A stretch of 64,000 nucleotides of DNA, taken from positions 1,447,535 through 1,511,534 of the forward strand of contig NC_031475.1 in assembly GCF_000006565.2 (NCBI RefSeq), in the 5' to 3' direction. Below the pieces are notes generated by a model, which was given only the letters and a program-made list of their open reading frames with translations, was not told the DNA's origin and ran no database searches. Made by a program: the position numbers and the translations under genes. The first letter of the stretch is position 1. The number at the start of each line of letters is the position of its first letter. This DNA comes from Toxoplasma gondii ME49. Lineage: Eukaryota; Apicomplexa; Conoidasida; Eucoccidiorida; Sarcocystidae. Below are positions 39,656 to 50,281 of this stretch, piece by piece.

Positions 39656-39870
39656 CTACATCTGATCGGGGTTCCAAGCGGCCTCCTCTGGGTTTTTAAT
39701 ACGGAAATGATTAAAGAACGTCAAGATAGCATCGACAGTAACAGGACTGAAATGTATAGCAGTAGCTTTAAATAGACCATGCCAAAATCCATTATCGTTA
39801 TAAGCCCGCAGCACATCGTGAAAGAACGTGATGGAGCTTCGTGTAAGCCACTTGCTCTCCGAGATCCTGA
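39656..39870 (-). pseudogene. Possible nuclear cox3 fragment (NUMT)
   Basis: The minus strand has an open, AT-rich segment reading AYNDNGFWHGLFKATAIHFS, then PVTVDAILTFFNHFRIKN and PEEAAWNPDQM, before TAG at 39656-39658. It resembles the late part of cytochrome oxidase subunit III: TGxHxxHVxxGxI, an Arg at the end of the helix, then (F)E-A-A-W. His and Gly of the helix motif would be changed to Pro (PV) and Asp, as in a decayed copy. The codons are more AT-rich than the surroundings. The alternative is a nuclear exon of a mitochondrial carrier-type protein (GFWHGLFK resembles the GFxxLYKG repeat), but no upstream exons are visible. Confidence 0.35.
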
Positions 39871-41052
39871 CAATCTAGACACTCGGTTCTCTCTAGTTGA
39901 CGCCAAGAAACTGTGCTCAATGCGACTGCCAGCAGACTGTGCCGGTGACAACAGGTGCCAGAACGTCGTGGCGAATGGACGTTCGTCGGTTTCGCGGGCT
40001 AACCCTCGCGAAGGTCGGAGTTGCTCCCTCGAGTCACGCTCTCCAAAAATCAGCTCCCTCGAAGCCACTTTTCATTTTCAACCAGCACCGAAAAGCGTCG
40101 TTTGTCCGAGTTGAAACTTCCGGTTCTGCAGACATTTTGCGAGAGTCTGTCCGCAGCGTACCCGCCCCCTGACTGAAAGAAACTGCCGTCACTTTCCGTC
40201 CGTGCGATTCGCACACAGTCGGCGAGGAGGTCCTACTCGAGAATTGAAGTTCACTTTTACAGTAAGGATAAAGTCCTTGCAAAGGTTGCCAGAGCTGTGT
40301 TGTTTCAGCAGTGGCTTTCGCATGCAATGGGATCTTGGGAAAGACTACAGTCATTCATTGATTTCTGGCGGTCAGCTGTGCCGGCAAGATCTGCAGCTCT
40401 GCTTCTAGCGTTTCCGTCAAATTCCCTCCCTTTCGACAAACAATTTCGTTGAATCTGCGTGTGTCAGCCGAGAGGACACAACTGGAGAGTCTTTCGTCTT
40501 TTGCGTTCTGCGTGACCCCGAGCTCACAGCTGAAACATTTCGACCCGCGGCCGGGGCGTCGAAACGCCGCTCCGCAAGCAGCAGCGTTTCGCGTGCGCTG
40601 CACATTGTGGCGCAGAACTTCTCTTCACTTGCCTTTCCCTTCAGGAGCAGTGTAAGACTTTCTGGGAACTTGTGACAATTCTTGTTTCGCCGAAGTCCCT
40701 GTGTCGAAAGGCGGACCGCGAAGCCGACCTTTTCCGTACGGCGTACCAACAAGAAGCTGCGCGCTCAGGATCTGCTCGCCACATGCGGCTGTTCATCGCG
40801 CCTCGAGGCTTTCAGCTTCGTGTTCGTTTAGAGTGCGCCGAGCAACGAACTCTGCGAGACAAGACAACTGGCGCTTCACTCACCCGACGCTGCGAGGAGG
40901 CTGAGAGAGTAGTAAGAGTCACGCGTTGCCTGCTGCGAGCAGCCCGGCTTCAAAACTCCTCAGCGCGAAGTTACCATCCATCGTCCTCAGGTCCTCTCCC
41001 CCGTGATCCACTTTTTTTCCGTGCTGGTTCACGCCAGCAGGTGACCGGTGAC

Positions 41053-41066
41053 GTGTACGTACACCC
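41053..41066. repeat. GTGTACGTACAC palindrome upstream of the hydrolase gene
   Basis: Perfect GTGTACGTACACC copy about 820 bases before the hydrolase ATG. It is the best placed of the copies for a promoter role, but nothing else supports function. Confidence 0.45.
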
Positions 41067-41881
41067 GCCGGAGGGGAGGCGGCAGCAGCGGTTCCCGAAG
41101 CGGACTCTGTGTCTGCAGCCTGCGGCTGTCCACATTTGGCTCTTCCTCTCTATTTGCTTCGCTGGATTCAGCCACGATGGTAGCTGGCATTGAAAGGAGA
41201 GCCTCAAGATTTCTTCTCGTTCTTGGAACTGCTTCTCAGAGGGCGTGAGGGTCGGGCTTCCACTGAGTTCTGTAGAGTCGTCGCGGAGCTGCTTTCTCTT
41301 GCGACCAGAGAGTTCGGTCGTCTGCGCAGGTTCACCCCCTCGTGCAGCTTTTTCAGGTGGCCGCCCGCGGGAAGCAGGCAGCGCCTCTTCCTTCTGTAGT
41401 AGACCTTTTATTTTAAGGGCAGTGGTTTCCGTTGTCCAGATCCAACTGCGTTTCTTCCCCACCTTTTTGTAGAGCCATCGAGAACTGCCGGTTTGTCAAC
41501 CGCGCCAAACCGTCATCCTTCCTCGACGTCCTCCCGTCGCCCTCCTTGGTTCTGTGGAACTTTCGAATTCGAAGGAGCCGCCGTGTCAGCTTTGCCGACC
41601 GGACCATCGAATTGTGTCGTTTTCTTTTCACCCTTGCCCCTGGCTCTTCCGGCTTCCTCTGGCCCGGGTGTCAAGCGTTCCCTCTGTCTCTGTCGCCCTC
41701 CTCGCGTCTCTTTTCTTTCGTTTCCGTCTGTCCGGCGAGAACAATCCCTCGACGCAACGGCCGAATCTTCTCCTCGTCCACACCCAGTCGCTCTTCCCCT
41801 CCTCACGTCGTCCCCCTTCCGGAAATGTAGACTGCACTGTCCTGCGCCGGCCCTGCGTCCTCGCCGCCTTCCGCTGCTGCC

Positions 41882-44800
41882 ATGGCTCTTCGCTTCGGCT
41901 CCAAGCTGGACCGCACTGTCCTGCCGCGAGACGCCTCGCATCACGACGTATCTCCGTGCAGTGCCTCGTTTCCTGGCGAGGAAGAGGAGCCGGCTGGCAG
42001 CTGCGTCTCTTCCAAAGAGGATCTCCCCGAAGACGCACGCACCTCGCCCGCCCGCGCGGCGCATGCATGCGTGACTTCTGCGGCAGAGTGTGTCTCCAAG
42101 AAGGAAAGCTGCAATGACGTGGTGAGAGATGGAAGTTCCTCTTCGACTCGGAGCCGCGGGAGCGCGAGCGGCGAGCATCGCGCCTCTCGAGGCGAGGCGC
42201 CGAAGCAGAAGTCTGTGACAAGTGACGCAGAAATCCGACTCGCACAGATCATCGAAGAAGATTCAGGCCGAGACTGCAACGCTGACTACCCCGTCCCCAA
42301 GTGGCTGAGAAAGCAAGGCGTATGCAGTCCTTTCTCCTACTTCCGTTCCTTCAAGGCCTCTCTGGGCATCATCAACTACGATTTGAGAGGCCCACCTGGA
42401 AGTCCTCTGGTGAGGTTCTCTAAAAAAACACAAGAGACAGCAGCTCTTCCTCCGTTGAAGCGTGACCAAGTGTCGATTTCTGCGAATCAACAGAGTCCAA
42501 ACTCGAGGAAAATGCCATTCGGAACGCCAGTCTCAGCTCTATTGAAGCAAGTGGATCTGCATGCACAGTTCGGTGAAAAGAGTTTGCATGTTCATTCAAA
42601 GAACTACAGAGAGTGAACGCCATCTCCGGAGGGCGAGGCGCCAGGTGCATGCACTCCGGCGTCTTAGTCATTTTAGAAATGGATCAACTTTGAGAAATCC
42701 GAACGTTTGCGTCGACTCGATTGGAATGTCTTGTCTAAATAAAAAGCCGTAACGAAAGCGATGTACACAACAACTTTCTGCGACAAGCGTTCGAACTGTC
42801 GAACTCAAGAACGACAGTTCTGACCCCCTTCTCCTTCTTGTTCCCTCACTTCTTCTCCTTCTTGTTCTCGCCGTTCAAAACCAAGCGTCTCATTTCTTTA
42901 CACTCGAGGTGGGCGAGCGACAGTTTCGAGTCGAGATCAAAAATCCGTTTCTCCCGCGCGCGAGTCTCCTGAGCTTGGGATGTGCAAATACGTCACACGT
43001 TTCAGAGTTTGATGTCTGTTCCGTCTCTCTGCCGCGCTGGACTGTGGCGGCCGGGTACGAATCTGGTGGTCTCTGCGCAGAGAAATTCGTTTGGAAAAAA
43101 CGAAAGAGTGCATGGGCTGTATGTCTCCGGAAACAGAAGGAATCATTCAAGTTCGATCATGTCTCTGTTTCTGAACGTCGACGTCGCATGCACTGATGTG
43201 TCGCGTCTGCCCGGTTCTCAGGTTGTCACATTTCACGGTCTTAACGGGACGCAGTTAACCTTTTTCGACTTGCAAGAAGTTCTCGCGCGTTTTGGCTACA
43301 GGACTTTGATTTTCGGTCGGCCTGAGAACATTCACAGAACGTTGCACTTCTCCACTGGAGTGTCTGTTCTGCCCCTAAGAGGAACTTCGCCTTTCCTATC
43401 TCCTAAACTGGACTCCTCTCTTCAGTCGCTCGCGCTCAGCCTCTTCCTTCTTGAGTTCTCAGATTCGGAGCGTCAACATGGGGGTTCTCTCTGGGACACC
43501 TGAGTGTACATACACCGGAGCCGACCGCGTTGTGGCGTGCGTTTCACTGGCGCCTCCACCACACTGAATTTCTGCACGAACGCGTTTTTTGAAAATGGCA
43601 AGCACGTACTCCTCAGAGTGTGCAAGTGGTTTTCTTCCTTTCCAGCTTTTCCGAGTTCTTTCGAAGCGTCTGTAAAAACGCCTACACTGCATACGTTGGC
43701 TGCTGTTGCATGCGCCACAGATCTCTACGGTCACGGGCTGTCTGCGTCGCCACGATACAGCTTTTTTCTGAAACGGTACGGCCTCCAGTTCTTCGTCAAG
43801 CAGACCGACGAACTTCTTGAGCATCTCGGCCTCGAGAACGAGCGCATTTCTGTCGTAGGCTTTTCAATGGGTAAGGGGAACGGCGTTGACAGTCGACGCT
43901 CACGCGTGCATAGGACCTAAGTTCGTGCGTGGATCGGGAATGCCCCACAACTGCGTTTGTCCTTTTTTCTTCCGCTGGTCTTGCACTGGCTTCTCTCGCC
44001 CCTTTGTCTCGCGCATCAGGACAGAACGGCCTTCTTTTGCTCTCTGCGTCCGCCAGTTGATGAGTCAAAGCACTGCCGCACTTGTGTCGGTACCCATCAA
44101 TCTCTGCTTTCTTCATATCCTGCTCACAAATGGGTGCAACAATTTTAGGAGTACCTGCAGTAGGTGGACCAATGCCACAAAGAGGAACTCATTTGTTCAT
44201 TTATTTTACGGTAATGTTTGTTGACAAGATTTTTAAGACGCGGTTTAGAATACATGCAAGACCTGCCACAAAAACACATTCACATTTGCGGCGAGAGGTC
44301 CGGATGATTGTGTCTCTTTGTCTAGACCTTGTCAATGTCCCAGCGAAACTCGGCGTCTCCCCGTTCCTCGCGGCTTGTCTTTGGATCTGTCTGGGGTTTC
44401 TCCTCCGCTTTGTTTCAGGGTGTGTGATCGCAGCGGAGTACGCTCTTCATCGGCAAGAGTTCGTGGATCACATCTGTCTCGTTGCGCCAGCTGGCATGCT
44501 CCCAAATAAACCTTTTCCGGTCAGAGTTCTTCAGCGCTGCGGCTGGTGTGTCTCCCCGTGTTGCTGCCTCGTCCCCACCTGCGTCTGCCGTTGCTGCTTC
44601 AGCAAGAAAGGATTCATCCAGGTAAATGTCAGCACTGTGTTTCCCTCTGTTTACTTTTTACTTTTCTTCCGCGTGTGTGCCTGTGCGGGAGGCGCACGAC
44701 TTCGTTCTCTTCCTCGCAAAACTTCGCCGATGCCACCCACACTCTCGCAACGGTCTCTAAGATGTCCAGTTTTTTTTCATGCGGGAAGACGCCTCGCGTC

Positions 44801-47550
44801 GATTCACAGTCCCGGGAGCTTCGCCGTCCCTGCACCGTACCAGGACGCTCGTCCAGGCGACATAAACTGCGTCTTTGTGGTCGTCACGCGTCTGTCCTCG
44901 CTCTGTCGAAGCTCCGACGCCCGTGTTTCATCTCCACATTTGTCTCTTTGCTTGTCGTCGCCTTTCTTCCGCGCTGTAGAAGTACGAAGAGGAGGAGAAC
45001 GAGGAGCGGCGCCGCTCGAGTGTCTGCGCAGCGTGCGACTCGGTGGCTGAGGATCCGGGAAAGGAGGAGAAGAAGCGTTTTTTGCGGCGAAGAAAACGAA
45101 AACCAGAGGGTGGACACAAGGAGATGTCGGCTACGCGAGAGTGTCGAGAAAAAGCGAAGTCTTCCTCTCTCCCTAGGCAGACGGCGACCCCTCAAGCGAG
45201 TCAAGAGAGGCGGAGGAGGCGCGCGGAGACAGTCTCGGAGTCCAATAGCGCTCAACGAGGAGAAGAAAAGACTTCCAGTCAATACGGAGGCGCACTCGGT
45301 GGAGTATCCCCAGGAGAACTGCTGTGGAGGAGACTCATGTGGCAACTCTACGTCAAGAAAGGCGTCGTCGCAACCTTTGTCGGATGCGTTACACACGTTC
45401 CTCTCTGGGACGGGAGGAAGATCTACGAGCGGGTGAGCAGTTTTCGAGAGCGATTTCGACTTAAACTTTGTTTTTGGAAGTCGCCGTGAAAACGCGGCTT
45501 TGCCCCGAGTTACCACTGGATTTCGAGTTGGGTTCTGAACTCTGTCGTGAATGTAATTTCAAGTTCCACTGTGAACTGGCGCACGAATTCAGTGTTTGAT
45601 CGCATCTCTGGCCACAGGAGCTGAGTGAAGTCCATCGGCTTCTCGGTATGTTGTCAACATGTTTTCGCTTGGACGAAAGGCCGCCTCTGGATGTGCTTCG
45701 TGCCGCTCTCGAACTCCCTCCTTTCCGTCGTAGACAAGTCACCTGTTCCACTGCCTGCGCAGCAGGCGCTTTGGGTTCTCTCGTTTCTCGGTGTCGCGGT
45801 TCTGCGTTGGTTTTGCTTCTCTCGCCTCTCCTGAAGGTGCTACCTAAAGCTCACCCAGAGCTCACGCCTGTTCCCTCTCTCTTCCGCCCCCCTGCGTCAA
45901 CTTCGCGCTCGTCCTCTGGGCGACGTTCGTAGTGGCTTTGGTGTGCTGTCGTCGCCGATTCAGACGCGTGGTGAGCATCGTTTCGTTCCTCCGAAGACCT
46001 GCACCCGACGCGTTGACACGCTCTCGCCTTTCTCAACTGTGCTCGCTGGCCTTGTTTCCATTGTGCTTGCGTTTCGCGTTTCCAGCTGGGCGAGACAGGA
46101 AAGCCTGTCCTTTTGCTGTGGGGCGAGGAGGACACGGTCGCGCCTCTCTCGTGTTCTGCGGCGCTACGCATGTTGATACCCAACTCGCACTTGATCGCCT
46201 TTCCTTCCTGCTCCCATCTGGTGCTCGCGGATCGCGCGCAGGCGAGCATAGGCTGCATCATGGCGCTCCTCGACTTCCCGCGGACGTGCGACCTGCGTCG
46301 GTGGCAATTCGCACTGCCCTTCGACGCAGGCGGCGCCTACGTCCCCCCACACCATCGCGCGCCCCCAGGCGTTTGCCCGGAAGACTACCTCCGCGAGCTC
46401 CGATACTCGCCCAAGTTCACCATTCGCCTGTCGAGCTCAGACAAGCCTCAGCGCCTCCCGAGACGCGCGCAGAGCCGCGCCTCCACGGAGACACGCCCGA
46501 AACCGAAAGGAGACACTGCAGGCGCGACCCTGGGCGTCACGGAGACAGCGGGGGAGGGTCTCGAGGAATCAGCAAGTAGGGAACTAGAGGAGACAGGCGG
46601 CGTAGGGATCCGAGAGAAGGTCAGAGCCCAGATGAGGGAGGAGATGGCGGCTGCGACGCGGAGAGAAGGGGAGCTTGTGGGGAAGCGCGGAGGCGACCCG
46701 GGAGCTGAGAGACAGGAGAAACGAATGGAGAGACAGGAGGAGGTAGTTGGAGACAGTGAAGGAGAGCGTGTGGAGTTCGGAGGCGGAGAGAAGAAGGCAG
46801 AGGAGGTCGAGGAAGACGCCTTCGGGGAAACGGGACTGCGGCCTGCAGAAGATGTAGAGGGAGAGTTGGGAGGAGAGGAAGAAGAAGAGCTTTTCAGCCT
46901 TGAGTCTCTTGACGAAACAGAAGGTGGGTCCGTTCAAGAAAAAACGTTTCTCTGAGAACTGGATGAGGACCCCGTTCACTCGTGATCACATTTTGATTTG
47001 TTGCTTTTATTTCCAGTTTCCCTTGTAGGCGGTGACACGCAGCTGAAGAGCGCCTGGTCGCCTGCCTCTGGTGCGCCGGCTGTGCTCATTTTTCGTTTGA
47101 GGTCTGTTGTTTTGTGTCTGTTTCCCTCTCCTATTTATCCTGGTTCCACTCATCTAAGCGGGTTCTTCTCGTCTTCTGTTCTTGTTGCTTTGGATTCGTT
47201 CCTCCTCCTCTCGTTTCTCATCTTCTTTTCCCGGTGTTTTCGTTCCATTTCTGTTCTTGGCCCTTCCGCTTGTTTGCGCAGGTCGCGCGGGAGAAGAGAA
47301 GGCTTCCGAGACAGTTCATCTTCGCGCAGACGGCCGGCGACCCCGCAGCGCGTCGATGGCTGCGGCGGCGGCTGCGACGTCTCACCTTCTTTCTTTCGAT
47401 TCCAATTCTACTCAAGAAATTCTTCTTCAGGGAAATGCAGACCATGTACTGGTGCCAGCGCTGTCCGCAGCACCCGTGCAAAGCGCCTTTCAGCCCCCAC
47501 ACTTGCGCGAGTCTTCTTCCAGTTCTCTCCAGCTCACGCGCGACTCTTAG
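41882..47550 (+). CDS. Alpha/beta hydrolase (serine lipase/esterase type), seven exons
   Basis: Predicted serine hydrolase of the monoacylglycerol lipase/esterase type. Exons: 41882-42409, 43222-43315, 43721-43870, 44419-44621, 44980-45432, 46086-46923, 47282-47550; 844 residues, all phases agree. The start ATG at 41882 has a GCCATGG context. Domains: hydrophilic N-terminus (1 to about 130); fold start VVTFHGLNG (177-185, HG oxyanion motif); DLYGHG (208-213); nucleophile elbow G254-F-S256-M-G258; a Cys-rich hydrophobic stretch near 290-315 (CCCLVPTCVCRCC), possibly palmitoylated or membrane-associated; a basic Arg/Lys insert (about 335-400, RRRKRK); catalytic Asp492 in LLLWGEEDTVAP; catalytic His520 in CSHLVLAD. 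After about residue 600 the tail is Glu/Arg-rich. If the last intron is not removed, translation ends at 46955. A tufA-like plastid fragment lies in the third intron. The substrate is not predictable. Confidence 0.85.
43504..43516. repeat. GTGTACATACAC palindrome in a hydrolase intron
   Basis: Copy of the recurring GTGTACRTACAC word in the second intron (43316-43720). Confidence 0.45.
44113..44300 (+). pseudogene. Nuclear copy of apicoplast tufA-like sequence (NUPT) in a hydrolase intron
   Basis: Within the third intron of the hydrolase gene lies an AT-rich segment with organelle-like codons (TTA, GTA, GCA, CCA, CAA, AGA). It reads ATILGVPAVGGPMPQRGTHL, close to the elongation factor Tu block AAILVVSAVDGPMPQTREHL. 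Further on in the same frame, RIHARPATKTHSHL resembles the EF-Tu block RGMVLAKPGTITPHTKF. In EF-Tu these blocks are about 180 residues apart; here only about 30 codons separate them, so the copy is internally deleted. Apicoplast genomes carry tufA, so a plastid-derived nuclear fragment is the best reading. It is spliced out and not part of the hydrolase. Confidence 0.45.
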
Positions 47551-49520
47551 GACGTGCCATGACCGCCTTCCGTTTCCTCCAAAACAGCTCTCTATGTGCT
47601 TTCGTTGCTTCCTTTAGGGTGCCCTTTTCGAGTCTCTCTCTTCTCTCTTTATAAAATAGGCCCGGAAGCCTGTGTAGAATCCCTCTTCTACTCTTTAGGG
47701 TCTCTCTTCTCTCTTCAAGATCCGGTTTCTCTGTTCACGGTCTTGTTTTTCTCGCTCTTGGGTATTTCTAAAGGGTCCCGGGGATGTCTCTTGAGGGTCT
47801 CAGCTCTCTCGTGTCTCCTTCGTTCAAGAATTGAATCCCCACAGAACTCCTGGCTATTGATCGCCCTGACAAACGGCACTTTGCATGCAGGCGAGACGAG
47901 CAGGCAGTCTAGCTCCTCCCCACATGGTAGACCGCCCTAACTGTCCCCTGCGAGGAGACACCCCACACGGCGGAGACCCCAGCGGTGTCCACGGGGCGGA
48001 GAGGCTTTTTCGGGAAGTAGAGGCGGCCCGTTCGGACTGTGCATGCGGAAACCGGTTCGAAAAGGACATGCGGGGGCTACATAGCGTCACGCTCTGGGAG
48101 CGTGAGAAAAAAAGGCAAATTAGTGATGTGCTGTCTCCGCGGCTGGCCTCTCTCTTTTCGTGGAGGCCTCTCCTTCCCTCCCCCCAGGTGTTTCCTTTCT
48201 CTGTCCCCCTACCGCGCCCCCCCACCCCACCGCGCCGGTGAAGAGAAAAAAGAAAGTAGAGATAGCATTGCTTTCTCCTGCGGTGAAATCTCTAGGGGAG
48301 ATGTAGACGCTCGAGGGGGGCGACGGTTATACGCATGCAGGTGCCTTTTATGTTCATTCAGCGTTGGCATTGGGGGCTCGACAGCGGGGAGGTTTTTGAA
48401 CGTGGAGGAGAGAGCGGAAGGCGACTCGTGAGATCGCGACGAGGTGAACGCTTTTCCGAGATGAACGAGCATGTGTGTAGAGACTTTGTTTGGTGGGATG
48501 GTGAATGGAACGAGAGGCCCCCGTGTTCATTTGCTTCTCCGAACAAGGGAAGGTATTGGAAACTGAGAACGCGTCTGTCCACGCGGTGAAGACGACGCTG
48601 AAGTGGAGACTGAGAAAGAAACACATGGACTGCAGGGTGGTGGACTGCTTAGTGCGTGAACGGATTTCTGGAGACGCAGTCTGCGACGTTGAGAGGGGCG
48701 TGGGCATTGACGCGTGCAGGGGCCTTCAGCTTTGCTGGGGCGGGTGAGGAATGGAAGCGAAGTATCGCTTTTGCTTTTGCTGTCTTTTCCGAGGCGTATG
48801 GCGCGAGAAGTTGACGCCAAACCTTGCAGAAACGAAAAGGAAAGAAGCAGACGCATACAGGTGATTCCTGCGAACCTAGTTTCTGCGGTCTTGTACTTCG
48901 ATGAGAAAACCAGGCTCGAGACAGATACGTCGTAGGACACAAGACAAAATCCTGAAGAGAAATGCTTCAAGAACATGTGGGGAACCGCACTCTTAGAACA
49001 TGTGCGCTGCCTGAAAATCTCAGCGGTTCTCCCCGGCTTCCAAATCGAGGTGTCTGCCTCCTTCGGAAGCAGGCACTCGGCCTGCAGCGCTTCAGTTCCT
49101 AAAAAGTTCCGGTTTCAAGGCGCCAGTTGTCCCTATACATGTGTCTACATGTATGTTTGTATACATGTCTGTGCATATATTTATACGTCTGTTTATATGT
49201 CTATTTTCATAGACGGGAAATGCATGCTAAAGACGACTGCTGTTTGTGTGAGTGCTGACTTGTCAGCGACCGCGTTGCTGATTTGACGTTCTTTGTCGAC
49301 TTCCCTTTGCGTGCGCATTTTGCATGATTTTCACTGAAGGGAGGAAAGCTTTGCGATGCACGTCCTTTTTCTCTTTCAGCAATTCGGTGCGTGCGGGAGC
49401 AAGTCACACGGGTGCTTTTTTCAACGCGTTTCAACCGCAGGCGGTTGCTACCCCAATGGAGAGAAGCTGTTGCCCGCCTTTGTGACTACGCTGCATGTTT
49501 GACTTAGACAATTTGCAAAT
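47551..49520. other. Intergenic region downstream of the hydrolase gene
   Basis: Contains the hydrolase 3' UTR and no supported gene. A local duplication is visible near 47635 and 47698 (GTCTCTCTTCTCTCTT repeated about 65 bases apart). A TACATGT-rich patch is at 49130-49200. Confidence 0.5.
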
Positions 49521-49729
49521 CTCCGGGGAACACATTAGGCCGAAGGCTCTGAGGAACTTCTCAAGTTGAAAACTCTGAGGAACATGCTAAGCCGAAGGTT
49601 GGAACAGATTGTTCTGAATGTTCAGTGAAACACGTCAGGTTGAAGATCCGGTGAAACACATAAAGTTGCAGATGCTGTGGAACGAACTGAGGCAAACATT
49701 CTATGAAACGGATTGAGATGCTTCTACGG
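49521..49729. repeat. Degenerate 26-bp minisatellite, about eight units
   Basis: Tandem units with period 26, for example CTCTGAGGAACATGCTAAGC followed by CGAAGG, and TCCGGTGAAACACATAAAGT followed by TGCAGA. The core is TGRGGAACAY...AAGYYGAAG. Seven of about eight units keep the exact 26-base spacing; the fourth is shortened to about 22. It lies in the gap between the hydrolase and PREX genes, with no reading frame across it. Confidence 0.7.
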
Positions 49730-50281
49730 AACGGAAATCTACAGTTGTTGGAAGGTTCTATCGACTACGCCGGCCGGAGATCTACCGGCCTTTCTACTCT
49801 TGCTGACAGTCACTACTCCCTGCTGTCGATCGTGTTTGAGTCGCCCTCCTGTCCACGTGGAAGGTGGCCATCAACAAAGGGATTTCCACGGAAAGCCGCT
49901 GCGTCCTTGCCGGATGCAATTCGTCAGACGAAGTCGAGTTTCGCCTGTCAGCTCCAGGAAATTCCTTTCTTTCTGGCAAGGCAAGCGCAGAAAGAGGCAT
50001 AGCAAACAGTTTCTGAATCCCGGGAAGCGCCATCTCTCTTATCCCCGAAGCGCCGCCCCCTCTCCCCCCCGCCAAATCCCGCTTTCGCCAGCGTTGTGCT
50101 GGACACACAGCAGGGGACTGTGCAGGAGAAAGGAATTTCGGAAAAATGTCGATTGACAGAAAACACGAGACGCTTCTTTGTTCGTCAGAGAGACGGTTTT
50201 GCCGCACGGCCCCGAAACAAGTCGACGGAGATGCACTGACAACGCCGGGCGACGCACAACTCCCGGCAGACCTGAGTGTTT

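Larger units (their letters stand above)
36986..41881. other. Divergent intergenic region
   Basis: Lies between the starts of the ATP synthase beta gene (-) and the alpha/beta hydrolase gene (+), so it should hold both promoters. It contains the cox3-like fragment at about 39656-39870 and a GTGTACGTACAC palindrome at 41053. The segment about 41470-41880 is CT-rich, like a 5' leader. No further gene is supported. Confidence 0.55.

Noticed and set aside
45603..45931. Possible extra hydrolase exon (ELSEVHRLLG...CAAGALGSL...LLLSPLL)
   Set aside because: Joining 45432 directly to 46086 keeps phase and restores the family sequence IYERLGETGKPVLLLWG. Adding the extra segment breaks the phase and ends in a stop codon.
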